Assembly (NCBI RefSeq): GCF_003993795.1
Contig: NZ_RWKV01000017.1
Span: 186,001-250,000 of the forward strand
Direction: 5' to 3'
From: Aquabacter cavernae
GTDB taxonomy: Bacteria; Pseudomonadota; Alphaproteobacteria; Rhizobiales; Xanthobacteraceae
Length of the DNA: 64,000 nucleotides
The translations under genes and the position numbers were made by a program. Positions 42,179-50,391 of the stretch are shown here, piece after piece. Below the pieces are notes generated by a model. The model had not been told where the DNA came from. It made no database searches and worked only from the letters and a program-made list of their open reading frames with translations. Numbering within the stretch: the first letter of the stretch is position 1; every line of letters begins with the position of its first letter.

Positions 42179-43062
42179 GCGACGTGGCCGCAAGCGGGTT
42201 CTCCCCCTCCTGGCTCGCCTTGCGTGAGCATGCCGACGCCCGCGCCCGCAATGGCGATCTCGCGCGGGACATGGCGCTGAGGCTGGCGCGGGTGCCGACA
42301 GGCAAAGAGGGGCTGCGCGTGGTGGACCTGGGCGCCGGAACGGGCGCCAATCTGCGGGCCACCGCGCCGCTTCTCCATATGGACCAGCATTGGTACCTGC
42401 TGGACCATGCGCCGGACCTCACGGATGCCGCCCGCGCCACCCTCAGCGCCTGGGCGGACACGGCGGCACCCACGGCGGACGGCCTGGATCTGGTGAAGGA
42501 CGGGCAGCGGATCACGGTGTCCCTCGTGCTCACGGACCTGTCGCGCTCGCTGGCGGCGATCAGCGCGGCCGCGCCGCATCTGGTCACCGCCTCCGCCTTC
42601 TTCGATCTGGTCTCCGGCCGCTTCGCGGATGCGCTGGCGGCGGAATGCGCGCGGCTGCGGGCCGCCTTCTTCACTGTGCTCACCTGCGACGGGCGCGATG
42701 CCTGGACGCCCGCCCATGGGGACGACGACACTGTCGCGGCCGCCTTCCTGGCCGACCAGGGGCGGGACAAGGGATTCGGCCCAGCGCTGGGGAATGCGGC
42801 CACGCACAGGCTCGAAACCGCTTTCCGGGCCAACCTCTACCATGTGCGCTGCGCCGACAGCCCCTGGCGGCTCGATCCGGCGGATGCCCAAGACGCTGCA
42901 CTGATCCGGGCCCTTGCGAACGGCACCGCCGCGGCGGCCGCAGCCGGAGGGCGGATGGCGCCCGACCACGCCCGCGCCTGGGGCGCCGCACGCAGCAGCG
43001 CGGCCTGCGAGATCGGCCATCGCGACCTGCTGGCCGTGCCGGATGCGTGGGATACGCCCTGA
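42175..43062 (+). CDS. SAM-dependent methyltransferase
   Basis: 295 aa class I methyltransferase. The SAM-binding motif I VVDLGAGTGANLRA is at about residues 49-62, and an acidic residue follows strand 2 (YLLDHAPDL). The C-terminal half (LYHVRCADSPWRLD) looks subgroup-specific. It overlaps the glycosyltransferase stop and ends the four-gene run; the cytochrome b561 gene comes in from the opposite strand 10 nt later. It presumably methylates the glycosylated product; the acceptor atom is unknown. Confidence 0.85.
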   Translation: MSDVAASGFSPSWLALREHADARARNGDLARDMALRLARVPTGKEGLRVVDLGAGTGANLRATAPLLHMDQHWYLLDHAPDLTDAARATLSAWADTAAPTADGLDLVKDGQRITVSLVLTDLSRSLAAISAAAPHLVTASAFFDLVSGRFADALAAECARLRAAFFTVLTCDGRDAWTPAHGDDDTVAAAFLADQGRDKGFGPALGNAATHRLETAFRANLYHVRCADSPWRLDPADAQDAALIRALANGTAAAAAAGGRMAPDHARAWGAARSSAACEIGHRDLLAVPDAWDTP

Positions 43063-43071
43063 GGCCGGGCC

Positions 43072-43620
43072 TCAGCGTCGAAACGAAGCCGGGAGCATGC
43101 GGGAGAGCACCCCGTCCCCCTTCAGCGCATGCATGAGCGCCCCGCCAATGTGAAGCAGCACCAGCCCGGTCATGACGAAGCCCAGAAGCCCATGGGCCTG
43201 CCCCAATAGATCCGACAGGTGCTCATTCTTCGCCACCAGATCCGGCAAGGTGAAGAGGCCGAACACGCTCACCTTCGCCCCGAACGCCGAGGAGGCGCCC
43301 CAGCCCAGAAGCGGCATGAGGAAAATGAGCACATAGAGCAGGTGGTGCACCGCCGTCGACAGGATGCGCTGCCAGGGGGCAAGGCCCGGCGCGGGCGGCG
43401 GCGCCCCATAGGCCACCCTTACCGCCACCCGCAGGACGGCGAGGCACAGAATGGTGAAGCCGATGGAACGGTGAAGGTCGAACAATTGGTCCTGCCCCGG
43501 CCCGGAGGGCAGGCGCATCATCACGAAACCGAAGGGAATGACCAGCAGGACGCAGAGCGCGGTGATCCAGTGGATCCACCTAGCCGGCACCGAATAATGA
43601 ATCCTCGCGCTGTCGAGCAT
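43072..43620 (-). CDS. Cytochrome b561
   Basis: 182 aa, four-helix inner-membrane di-heme protein. Conserved His residues lie in helix 1 (PARWIHWITAL), helix 2 (DLHRSIGFTILCL), before helix 3 (HHLLYVLIFLMPLLGW) and in helix 4 (HGLLGFVMTGLVLLHIGGAL). The ATG at 43620 is preceded by GGGAGGAAA and lies 41 nt inside the end of the RibD-like gene in another frame, so the two are translationally linked. It may pass electrons between quinol and a periplasmic partner; its place in the pteridine-like cluster is unexplained. Confidence 0.9.
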   Translation of the reverse strand: MLDSARIHYSVPARWIHWITALCVLLVIPFGFVMMRLPSGPGQDQLFDLHRSIGFTILCLAVLRVAVRVAYGAPPPAPGLAPWQRILSTAVHHLLYVLIFLMPLLGWGASSAFGAKVSVFGLFTLPDLVAKNEHLSDLLGQAHGLLGFVMTGLVLLHIGGALMHALKGDGVLSRMLPASFRR

Positions 43621-44323
43621 GGCTTTCCTCCCGCGCCCCGTGGCGCATGTCACAGTCGAATAGAACGTCGCCGTCCGGGAACAAAGTGACGCAAGCGGGC
43701 GGGCGCAGAGCGTCGCCCAGCCCGGCAATGGGAGTGAGATCGAGCCCGGTTCGGCCCGACCCCAGGATAACCGGCGACACCACCACATGCAGCCGGTCCA
43801 GCAGGCCGGCTTCGATAAAGGCGGCGAGCGTCGCCGGGCCGCCCTCCACCAGAATGCGCGATAACCCGGCCGCCGCAAGGGCCGAGAGGATCGCCCGGGG
43901 CGCGATCCGCCCCTGTGCGTCCGGGCACACGACGAGGACTTCCACGCCTGGCGGGAGGGTGCTTCCCGCCGCCGGGGTGCGCACCACGAAGCGCCGCGCC
44001 CCGTCATCGGCGAGGCACCGGGCGTCAGGGTCCACGCGGCCGGAGGGGTCGATCACCACGCGGGCCGGGCTGCGGCCCTCCACCCGGCGCACCGTCAGGA
44101 GCGGGTCATCCGCGACCACGGTCCCCACCCCCACCAGCACCGCGTCCACCGCCGCGCGCAGGCGATGCAGATGGTCCAGGGCGCAGGAGCCGCTGATATA
44201 TTTCGACTCGCCCGACAGCGTCGCCACCCGCCCGTCCAGCGACTGGCCGAGCTGGCCGATCACGAGCGAGCGAGCGGAGAGATCCAAGCCTGCCGCTGGT
44301 GCGTAAGATGCGTCATGGTCCAT
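43580..44323 (-). CDS. RibD C-terminal-domain (pyrimidine reductase) family protein
   Basis: 247 aa consisting only of the RibD reductase (DHFR-like) domain; no deaminase domain is present. GQLGQSLDGRVAT, VGVGTVVADDPLLTVR and LVEGGPATLAAFIEAGLLD are the conserved NADPH and substrate blocks. The ATG at 44323 (MDHDAS) is preferred over 44365. Stand-alone reductases of this type include archaeal ArfC and fungal Rib7, which reduce the ribosyl group before deamination. It is divergent from ribA across 159 bp, so GTP cyclohydrolase product to ribityl-diaminopyrimidine is a plausible step. A housekeeping riboflavin role cannot be excluded. Confidence 0.85.
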   Translation of the reverse strand: MDHDASYAPAAGLDLSARSLVIGQLGQSLDGRVATLSGESKYISGSCALDHLHRLRAAVDAVLVGVGTVVADDPLLTVRRVEGRSPARVVIDPSGRVDPDARCLADDGARRFVVRTPAAGSTLPPGVEVLVVCPDAQGRIAPRAILSALAAAGLSRILVEGGPATLAAFIEAGLLDRLHVVVSPVILGSGRTGLDLTPIAGLGDALRPPACVTLFPDGDVLFDCDMRHGAREESHARQREDSLFGAG

Positions 44324-44482
44324 GATGCACGGGTCTGGCTCGACGCTTGCGGGAACGCAATGCAAGGTTGGAGGTTTCAGTCTAATTTCGCTCTTTGCCC
44401 GCCGGAAGACCTGTCACAAGGTGGAGAGCGTCTTGAAACCGACCGTGGAACGGCACATGTAGCGACTGGTCAAGAGGTTCGC

Positions 44483-45628
44483 ATGTCTTCTGAGCGTCCT
44501 GCAGTTTCCAGCCAAGCCCTGAGCCCGCAGCCCCTGAGCCCCGAGGAACGTGCAGGTCACGTCGCGGTGGAGCGGGCGATGGCGGAATTGCGTTCGGGCC
44601 GGGCCGTGCTGCTGGAGCACGGGGAGGCGCGCGCCCTCGTCCTGGGCGCGGAGGCCATCGACACGGAGAGCGCCGCGCGCCTTGCCGCCGTCGCCCCGCT
44701 GCGCGCCCGCCTCGCCTTGCCCGCCCCGCGCCTCACCCATCTCGGCCTGCCCCGCACCCAGCCGGGTACCATCGCGCTGCCCGGAATCGCGCCCGCGCGG
44801 GTGGAGACGCTGGCGCTGCAGGTGGATGCCCGCATCGATGCGCCCGTCTCGGGCGCCGAGCCCCTGGATGCGGGGGCGCTTGAGCTTCTGCGTCTCGCGC
44901 TGGTCCTGCCCGCCGCCGTGGTGGCGCCGGTGGAAACGGGCACGCCGCCCTCGGACGCGCTGCGCGTCTCGCTGTGCGACGTGCTGGCCCATCGCGGGCG
45001 GCAGGCGCGCTCCCTGCGCATCGTCGGCCGCGCGCCGGTTCCCCTGGACGGCGCGCCGAAGACCGAATTCGTGGTGTTCCGCGGCGGCGAGGGCCTGCGC
45101 GACCAGGTGGCGGTGGTGGTGGGTACTCCGGACCTCTCGCGGCCGGTGCCCGTGCGCCTGCATTCCGCCTGCCTCACCGGCGACCTGTTCGGCTCGCTGA
45201 AATGCGATTGCGGCGACCAGCTCCGCGACACCGTCGCCCGCATGGCGGCGGGCGCGGGCGGTATCCTGCTCTATCTGGACCAGGAAGGCCGGGGCAACGG
45301 CATCGCCAACAAGATGCGCGCCTACAAGCTCCAGTCCGAGGGGATGGACACCTATGACGCGGACGAGGTGCTGGGCTTCGGCCTCGACCAGCGCCGCTTC
45401 GATTTCGCCGCCCAGATGCTGCGCATGCTGGGGGTGGAGAAGGTGGAACTGCACACCAACAATCCCGAGAAGATCGCCGCCCTGAAGGCCGCCGGCCTCA
45501 CGGTGGCGGCGGAAGCCAGGGTTCTGGGCCGCCCCACCCAGGAGAATGTGCGCTACCTCGCCGCCAAGCGCGACCGGGCGGGCCACCATATCGACTTCGA
45601 CGCCCTGGCCGCCCGCATCTCCGAATAG
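44483..45628 (+). CDS. ribA: GTP cyclohydrolase II with degenerate N-terminal domain
   Basis: 381 aa. The C-terminal ~200 residues are GTP cyclohydrolase II: HSACLTGDLFGSLKCDCGDQ gives zinc ligands C230, C241 and C243, DQEGRGNGI starts at D266, and NKMRAYKLQSEGMDTYDADE follows. The reaction is GTP to 2,5-diamino-6-ribosylamino-pyrimidinone 5'-phosphate, formate and pyrophosphate. The N-terminal ~180 residues resemble a DHBP synthase (RibB) domain by position and a weak opening pattern (MAELRSGRAVLLEHGE) but lack recognisable catalytic motifs. The start at 44483 follows an AAGAGG site. It is divergent from the RibD-like gene. Confidence 0.92.
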   Translation: MSSERPAVSSQALSPQPLSPEERAGHVAVERAMAELRSGRAVLLEHGEARALVLGAEAIDTESAARLAAVAPLRARLALPAPRLTHLGLPRTQPGTIALPGIAPARVETLALQVDARIDAPVSGAEPLDAGALELLRLALVLPAAVVAPVETGTPPSDALRVSLCDVLAHRGRQARSLRIVGRAPVPLDGAPKTEFVVFRGGEGLRDQVAVVVGTPDLSRPVPVRLHSACLTGDLFGSLKCDCGDQLRDTVARMAAGAGGILLYLDQEGRGNGIANKMRAYKLQSEGMDTYDADEVLGFGLDQRRFDFAAQMLRMLGVEKVELHTNNPEKIAALKAAGLTVAAEARVLGRPTQENVRYLAAKRDRAGHHIDFDALAARISE

Positions 45629-45714
45629 CCGCATGCAGCGGGCGCGGGGCATTCCGCACGTGCCCGCCCGTCCCGGCGTTCTCAAATCCCGTCTTCTGAG
45701 CTAGAGCGTGATCA

Positions 45715-45733
45715 CGGGCGAGGCCATCGCCCG
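45715..45733. terminator. Weak hairpin after ribA
   Basis: A 7-bp inverted repeat (CGGGCGA / TCGCCCG) with loop GGCCA, 86 bp after the ribA stop and 30 bp before the SDR start. There is no T tract; it may attenuate read-through. Confidence 0.35.
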
Positions 45734-45762
45734 CGAAAGAACAACACGCCGGAGAAGACGCC

Positions 45763-46524
45763 ATGAGCCAGGATGCGCCTCAGCAGAAGATCGCCCTCGT
45801 CACCGGGGCCGGAAGCGGAGTGGGCCGCGCGGTGGCGCTCGGCCTGTCGGAGGCGGGCTATGCGGTTGTGCTGGCCGGGCGACGCCCCGACGCGCTGCAG
45901 GACACAGCCGACCGGCGCCCCGGAGCCACTTTCCTCTGCGTGCCCACCGACGTCACCGACCCCGCCTCGGTCCAGGCCCTGTTCGACCGCGTGAAGGACG
46001 TGTTCGGCCGCCTCGACGTGCTGTTCAACAATGCCGGCACCGGCGCGCGCCCCGTGCCCATGTATGAGCTGAGCTATGAGGAATGGCGCAAGGTGGTGGA
46101 CACCAACCTCACCGGCCCGTTCCTGTGCACCCAGGCGGCCATGCGCCTCATGAAGGACCAGTCGCCGCGCGGCGGGCGCATCATCAATAACGGCTCCATC
46201 TCCGCCACCGCCCCGCGCCCCTATTCGGCGCCTTACACCTCCACCAAGCACGCCGTCACCGGCCTCACCAAGTCCACCTCCCTGGACGGGCGCGCCTATG
46301 ACATCGCCTGCGGCCAGATCGACATCGGCAATGCCGAGACCGAGATGACCCAGCGCATGAAGTCCGGCGTGCCCCAGGCCGATCTCACCCTGAAGGCCGA
46401 GCCGGTGATGGACGCCAAGCATGTGGCCGACGCCGTGGTCTACATGGCGGGCCTGCCTTTGGAGGCCAACGTCCAGTTCATGACGGTGATGGCCACCAAG
46501 ATGCCCTTCGTCGGGCGCGGCTGA
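45763..46524 (+). CDS. Short-chain dehydrogenase/reductase (SDR)
   Basis: 253 aa Rossmann-fold oxidoreductase. The cofactor motif TGAGSGVG starts near residue 14, NNAGTG follows the fourth strand, and the catalytic Tyr-Lys is in YTSTK after SISATA. The C-terminal region lacks the usual short-loop proline/glycine signature (here [14 protein letters not shown]), as in several uncharacterised alphaproteobacterial SDRs. A GGAGAAGA ribosome site precedes the ATG. It probably shares a transcript with the downstream thioesterase (53-nt gap). The substrate is unknown. Confidence 0.88.
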   Translation: MSQDAPQQKIALVTGAGSGVGRAVALGLSEAGYAVVLAGRRPDALQDTADRRPGATFLCVPTDVTDPASVQALFDRVKDVFGRLDVLFNNAGTGARPVPMYELSYEEWRKVVDTNLTGPFLCTQAAMRLMKDQSPRGGRIINNGSISATAPRPYSAPYTSTKHAVTGLTKSTSLDGRAYDIACGQIDIGNAETEMTQRMKSGVPQADLTLKAEPVMDAKHVADAVVYMAGLPLEANVQFMTVMATKMPFVGRG

Positions 46525-46577
46525 CCCGCCCGCCCCGCACACTCCCTGCCGGAGACCCAAGTGAACCGGAGATACAA

Positions 46578-47009
46578 GTGAAGATGCGCGACCTTGCCCT
46601 GGAAGACTTCCCCATCCGCACCCATGACAAGCTGCGCTATTCGGACACGGACCGGCAGGGCCATGTGAACAATGCGGTGTTCGCCACCTTCCTGGAAACC
46701 GGCCGCACCGCCCTTCTCTATGATCCCGAGGAGCCCATCGTGGAGCCGGGCACGGCCTTCGTGCTCGCCCGGCTGCTGCTGGACTATCGCGCCGAGGTCC
46801 ATTGGCCCGGCGACGTATGGATCGGCAGCCGGGTGCTGGAAGTGGGGCGCAGCTCCATGCGCATGGAGCAGGTGATCTTCCAGAACGGCAAGCGCGTGGC
46901 CAATGGCGAGACGGTGATCGTGATGGTGGACACCACCACCCGCCGCTCCCGCCCCCTGTCGGATGCCGCCGCAGCCCGCCTGCGCAGCTTCATGACGCCG
47001 GAAGGCTGA
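46578..47009 (+). CDS. Hotdog-fold acyl-CoA thioesterase (4HBT/FadM-YbgC type)
   Basis: 143 aa single-hotdog thioesterase. The active-site block YSDTDRQGHVNNAVFATFLE carries the Asp and the following HVNN of the 4HBT family, near residue 24. Start is uncertain: GTG at 46578 has GGAGA at good spacing, ATG at 46584 is two codons later. It likely hydrolyses an acyl- or aroyl-CoA and sits behind an SDR. It is convergent with a methyltransferase gene, with a strong palindrome between. Confidence 0.87.
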   Translation: MKMRDLALEDFPIRTHDKLRYSDTDRQGHVNNAVFATFLETGRTALLYDPEEPIVEPGTAFVLARLLLDYRAEVHWPGDVWIGSRVLEVGRSSMRMEQVIFQNGKRVANGETVIVMVDTTTRRSRPLSDAAAARLRSFMTPEG

Positions 47010-47061
47010 AGCCCGGCGCCAGCTTGGAGCCCCGTCCGACCTCAGCGGATCGGACTCCCGA

Positions 47062-47105
47062 GCATTTTCGAGCGAAGTGGCCTCCGGTTCGCGTGAAGAA
47101 AATGC
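47062..47105. repeat. RIME-like intergenic palindromic element
   Basis: Starts with GCATTTTC and ends with the reverse complement GAAAATGC, enclosing CGAGCGAAGTGG and CCGGTTCGCG. With the hairpin at 47125-47158 it forms the two-palindrome layout of rhizobial intergenic mosaic elements (RIME). Confidence 0.55.
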
Positions 47106-47124
47106 GTAGAAACAAAACCTTAGA

Positions 47125-47158
47125 GCATTTCCGGCGAACCGGAGTTCGCCGGAAATGC
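47125..47158. terminator. Strong palindrome (RIME arm) between convergent genes
   Basis: A perfect 15-bp inverted repeat, GCATTTCCGGCGAAC / GTTCGCCGGAAATGC, with a 4-nt loop, ending one base before the methyltransferase stop. It can act as a bidirectional transcription stop and is also the second half of a RIME-like repeat. Confidence 0.65.
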
Positions 47159-47159
47159 G

Positions 47160-47924
47160 CTAAGCGCGGGCCATGAGCGCGAACACGCCCCAGCCCAGAT
47201 AGTCCCGCGTATAGGTGGCGTAGCGCCAGGGCTCGGAGGTCAGCTTGGCGCGGACCTCCGCCGCGAAATCGTCGTCGGGATTGGCGTCCAGCCATCGGCG
47301 CATGGTGAACCATTTGGCCGCCTCGTAGCGGTCCCAACCATCCTGGTTCGCCAGCACCATTTCCACCACGTCGTAATCAAGCTTGCCGAAAGACGCGATC
47401 AGGTCGGGCAGTGCCAGGAAATCCGCCACCGCACCGGCCCCGCATCCCCTCGCGATCTCTTCGGTCGGCCACACACGCCAGTAGGGCTCTCCGACGAGGA
47501 TGATTCCGCCGGGGCGAAGGCTTTTCGCCAGAAGCGCGATGGTGCCCGCAACGCCCCCGCCGATCCATGTGGCGCCCACACAGGCGGCCACATCGACCTT
47601 TTCGTCGGCCACATGCCCGGCAGCGTTTGCATGAATGAAGGTGACACGATCGGCGACACCGAGCTCTTCCGCGCGGTGCTTCGCCTGTTCGCTGAACAGC
47701 CGGCTCATATCGATGCCGGTGCCGACGATCCCGTGATCGCGTGCCCATGTGCACAGCATCTCGCCCGAACCGCTGCCGAGATCGAGCACGGAGGTTCCGG
47801 CCTCCAGGCGCAACGCCTCCCCGAGCGTGGCGAACTTGTCCGGCGTGAAGGGGTTATGGATTCGGTGGGCGCTTTCGGTAACGTTGAAAATCCGCGGAAT
47901 GTCCACAGCAGGAAACCCCTTCAT
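47160..47924 (-). CDS. SAM-dependent methyltransferase
   Basis: 254 aa class I methyltransferase. Motif I VLDLGSGSGEML is near residue 45, VGTGIDMSRLFSEQ follows it, and VGEPYWRVWP is in the post-core strand. I prefer the ATG at 47924 (MKGFPAVD) because the extra 12 residues from 47960 look unlike the family, but neither start has a clear ribosome site. It is monocistronic. The nearest family members are annotated only as generic methyltransferases, so no substrate is proposed. Confidence 0.83.
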   Translation of the reverse strand: MKGFPAVDIPRIFNVTESAHRIHNPFTPDKFATLGEALRLEAGTSVLDLGSGSGEMLCTWARDHGIVGTGIDMSRLFSEQAKHRAEELGVADRVTFIHANAAGHVADEKVDVAACVGATWIGGGVAGTIALLAKSLRPGGIILVGEPYWRVWPTEEIARGCGAGAVADFLALPDLIASFGKLDYDVVEMVLANQDGWDRYEAAKWFTMRRWLDANPDDDFAAEVRAKLTSEPWRYATYTRDYLGWGVFALMARA

Positions 47925-48054
47925 GTGCAAAGAGATGCACTGACAGGCCCCCATATACATCTTTGCCGGACGGCATGCAGGTTCTCGTCGCGGCCGGCCT
48001 GAAGATGACAGGCGAGAACCGGATGGACGCAGATCCCTCAGAAGAGCACCCCCC

Positions 48055-48795
48055 TCACGGGTGCAGATAGAGCGCGAGGCGGGCGGCGGCGTTCTTCAGA
48101 TGGGCTTCGGCCGCCGCGCGGGCGTCGGCGGCGTGGCCCCGGCTGATAGCCTCGAAAATGGCCTGGTGCTCCTGCTGCACCGCCTCGGTCAGGCCGTGGA
48201 GCCGCGCGGAATTGGAGCGGGCGGTGCGGATGAAGCTGCGCACGCGCCGGTCCAGGAAGTCCGATAGGTCGCGGAAGAAGGGGTTCTTCGTGGCCTCCAC
48301 GATGGCCCGGTGAAAGGCCACATCCTCGTCCACCCCCGGCTCGCCGCGCTCGATGGCCTCCTGCATGGCGTCGAGCTGGGCCTGGATATGGGCGAGGTCC
48401 GCGTCCGTCCGGCGCACCGCCGCATGGGCGGTGGCATTGGCCTCCACCGCCATGAGCAGTTCCACGATGTTGCGGATCTCGTCCTTGTTGGAGAAATCCG
48501 CGATATCCAGCCGGAAGGTGGAGACGGCGCCCGGCTCCGCCACGAAGGCGCCCGCGCCCTGGCGGCTATGCACCAGCCCGTCATGCTTCAGGCGGCCGAC
48601 GGCCTCGCGCACGATGGGACGGCTCACGCCGAAGGTCTCCGAGAGCTGCACCTCGGTGGGCAGCTTCTCGCCCGGCTTCAGGCGCTGGGACGCGATTTCC
48701 TCGCGCAGGCGCTGCGCGACCACCTCCGCCAGCGAAGGGCCGCGACCGATCACGTCCTGTGCCAGACCGGTTCCGTTTCCCGCGCGTCGCGCCAT
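48055..48795 (-). CDS. GntR-family regulator, FadR/FCD subfamily
   Basis: 246 aa from the ATG at 48795; a TTG at 48804 is also possible. The GntR winged HTH is at about residues 15-85 (PTEVQLSETFGVSRPIVREA), with an all-helical FCD ligand-binding domain from about 105 (metal-binding His in DVAFHRAIVEATKNP). It is the last gene of the quinone oxidoreductase/SDR/SDR operon and the obvious regulator of the catabolic island. Candidate operators GTCAGAC and GTCAGGC lie just before this gene and in the divergent promoter. FCD proteins usually release DNA on binding a carboxylic acid. Confidence 0.9.
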   Translation of the reverse strand: MARRAGNGTGLAQDVIGRGPSLAEVVAQRLREEIASQRLKPGEKLPTEVQLSETFGVSRPIVREAVGRLKHDGLVHSRQGAGAFVAEPGAVSTFRLDIADFSNKDEIRNIVELLMAVEANATAHAAVRRTDADLAHIQAQLDAMQEAIERGEPGVDEDVAFHRAIVEATKNPFFRDLSDFLDRRVRSFIRTARSNSARLHGLTEAVQQEHQAIFEAISRGHAADARAAAEAHLKNAAARLALYLHP

Positions 48796-48862
48796 TCTCC
48801 TCAATCCTTGCTGCGCCGAACCCCTTAAACACCCGTTCGGCCGTGAATCGCTTCTATCAATC

Positions 48863-48871
48863 AGTCAGACT
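48863..48871. promoter_or_regulatory. Candidate FCD-regulator operator before gntR
   Basis: A perfect 9-bp dyad AGTCAGACT with the GT-N3-AC core of FadR-subfamily sites, 68 bp upstream of the gntR start and adjacent to the SDR stop. It may allow autoregulation. Confidence 0.35.
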
Positions 48872-49612
48872 CTAGCTGGCAATATACAGGCCACCATTCA
48901 CATGGATGGTCTCGCCCGTCACGAACCCCGCCCAATCGGAGCACAGGAAGGCCACCACGCGGCCCACCTCCTCGCTGGTGCCGAGCCGTTTCATGGGCGT
49001 CATGTCCAGCAGCACCTCGCCCTTCGTCCGCATGAGGGCCTGTACCATGGGCGTGTCGATGAGGCCCGGAGAGACCGCATTCACCCGCACCTTGGGGGCA
49101 AGCTCGATGGCGAGCGAGCGGGAGAAGCCGAGCACCCCGCTTTTCGCCGCCGCATAATCCGCATGGCTGTAGCTGCCGCGATGCCCGGCCATGGAGGCCA
49201 CATTCACCACCGCGCTGCCCTGCGCCATATGGGGAATGGCCGCGCGGCAGGTGTAGAAAACGCCGTCCAGATTGACCCCGATGCCGCTGCGCCAATGGGC
49301 GTCGTCCATGTCAGCCACCAGCCGCTCGCGATAGAGCCCGGCGGAGGTGACGAGGGCATGGACCGCCCCGAACCGCGCCTGTGCGGCGCTGAGCGCCGCG
49401 TCCGCATCGGCGGCGCTGGCCGCATCCTGGCGCAGGGCCAGGGTGCGAGTGCCGGAAGGGTCCAATTCCCGAGCGAAGGTGCTCACCCCGGCGAGATCGA
49501 TGTCGGTGAGCACGCAATTGGCGCCGAGATCGAAGAAGATGCGGGCGATGGCGCGCGAGATGCCGCCATTCGCGCCGGTGAGGAACAGGGTGCGGCCGGA
49601 AAAGTCGAACAT
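48872..49612 (-). CDS. Short-chain dehydrogenase/reductase
   Basis: 246 aa SDR. TGANGGIS near residue 13, VTSAGLY (Ser for the usual Asn), and the catalytic Tyr-Lys in YAAAK after SMAGHRGSYS. SPGLIDTPM is the cofactor loop. Its ATG at 49612 is 8 nt past the upstream SDR stop. With its neighbour it probably carries out sequential oxidations of a polyol, sugar acid or cyclitol; the precise substrate is unknown. Confidence 0.9.
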   Translation of the reverse strand: MFDFSGRTLFLTGANGGISRAIARIFFDLGANCVLTDIDLAGVSTFARELDPSGTRTLALRQDAASAADADAALSAAQARFGAVHALVTSAGLYRERLVADMDDAHWRSGIGVNLDGVFYTCRAAIPHMAQGSAVVNVASMAGHRGSYSHADYAAAKSGVLGFSRSLAIELAPKVRVNAVSPGLIDTPMVQALMRTKGEVLLDMTPMKRLGTSEEVGRVVAFLCSDWAGFVTGETIHVNGGLYIAS

Positions 49613-49620
49613 GGCGCGCC

Positions 49621-50391
49621 TCACGTCATCAGCCAGCCGCCGGCCACATCCACCACCTGGCCGGTGACGAAGGCGGCCTCGCGGGAGGTGAGGAACAGGC
49701 AGGTGCCCGCCACATCCTCCGGCGTGCCCAGGCGGCGCAGCGGCGTGGCGAGACGCGCGGCCTCGTTGGCCTCCGAGGCCGTGCCGCGCATGAGCGGCGT
49801 GTCGATGCGCCCCGGCGCGAGGGCGTTCACGGTGATGCCGTGGGGGCCAAGCTCCCCCGCCAGATGCTTGGTGAGGCCGATGAGCCCCGCCTTGGACGCC
49901 GCATAATGCACGCCGACAATGTCGCAGAAGGTGCGCCCCGCCACCGAGGAGGTGGACACGATGCGCCCGCGCTTCAGCGCCACCATACCGGGGGCAACCA
50001 GCCGCACGCAGTTGAACGTGCCGGTGAGGTTCACGTCGATGACCCGCCGCCACTCGTCCGGGTCCATGGCGAAGGTGTCGGCGCGCCGCCCGTCCGCCCC
50101 GCTCTTGGGGGAGATGCCCGCATTGCTCACGAGAATGTCGATGGGGCCGAGCGCGACCCGCGCCACTTCCACCGCGCGCTCCAGGGCCGCGAAATCGGCC
50201 ACATCCGCCATGAGGCCCACAGCCCGCGCACCGCGCGCGGAGGCCGCGTCCGCCGCCTCCCGCGCCAGATTGAGGTCATGGTCCACATAGGCCACCGCCG
50301 CGCCCGCATCCGCATGGGCGTCCGCCATGGCGCGCCCGATGCCCCGCCCCGCGCCGGTGACGAAGGCCACATGTCCCGCATGGCTGCTCAT
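49621..50391 (-). CDS. Short-chain dehydrogenase/reductase
   Basis: 256 aa SDR of the FabG-like type. TGAGRGIG at about residues 12-19, VSNAGIS, catalytic YAASK after SSVAGR, and APGRIDTPLM. The start overlaps the quinone oxidoreductase stop by 4 nt. The C-terminus FVTGQVVDVAGGWLM is standard. It is paralogous to the next gene and probably acts in the same catabolic route. Confidence 0.9.
   Translation of the reverse strand: MSSHAGHVAFVTGAGRGIGRAMADAHADAGAAVAYVDHDLNLAREAADAASARGARAVGLMADVADFAALERAVEVARVALGPIDILVSNAGISPKSGADGRRADTFAMDPDEWRRVIDVNLTGTFNCVRLVAPGMVALKRGRIVSTSSVAGRTFCDIVGVHYAASKAGLIGLTKHLAGELGPHGITVNALAPGRIDTPLMRGTASEANEAARLATPLRRLGTPEDVAGTCLFLTSREAAFVTGQVVDVAGGWLMT

Noticed and set aside
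44324-44482. An FMN riboswitch before ribA
   Set aside because: I found no RFN-element conserved blocks in the 159-bp region between the RibD-like and ribA starts.
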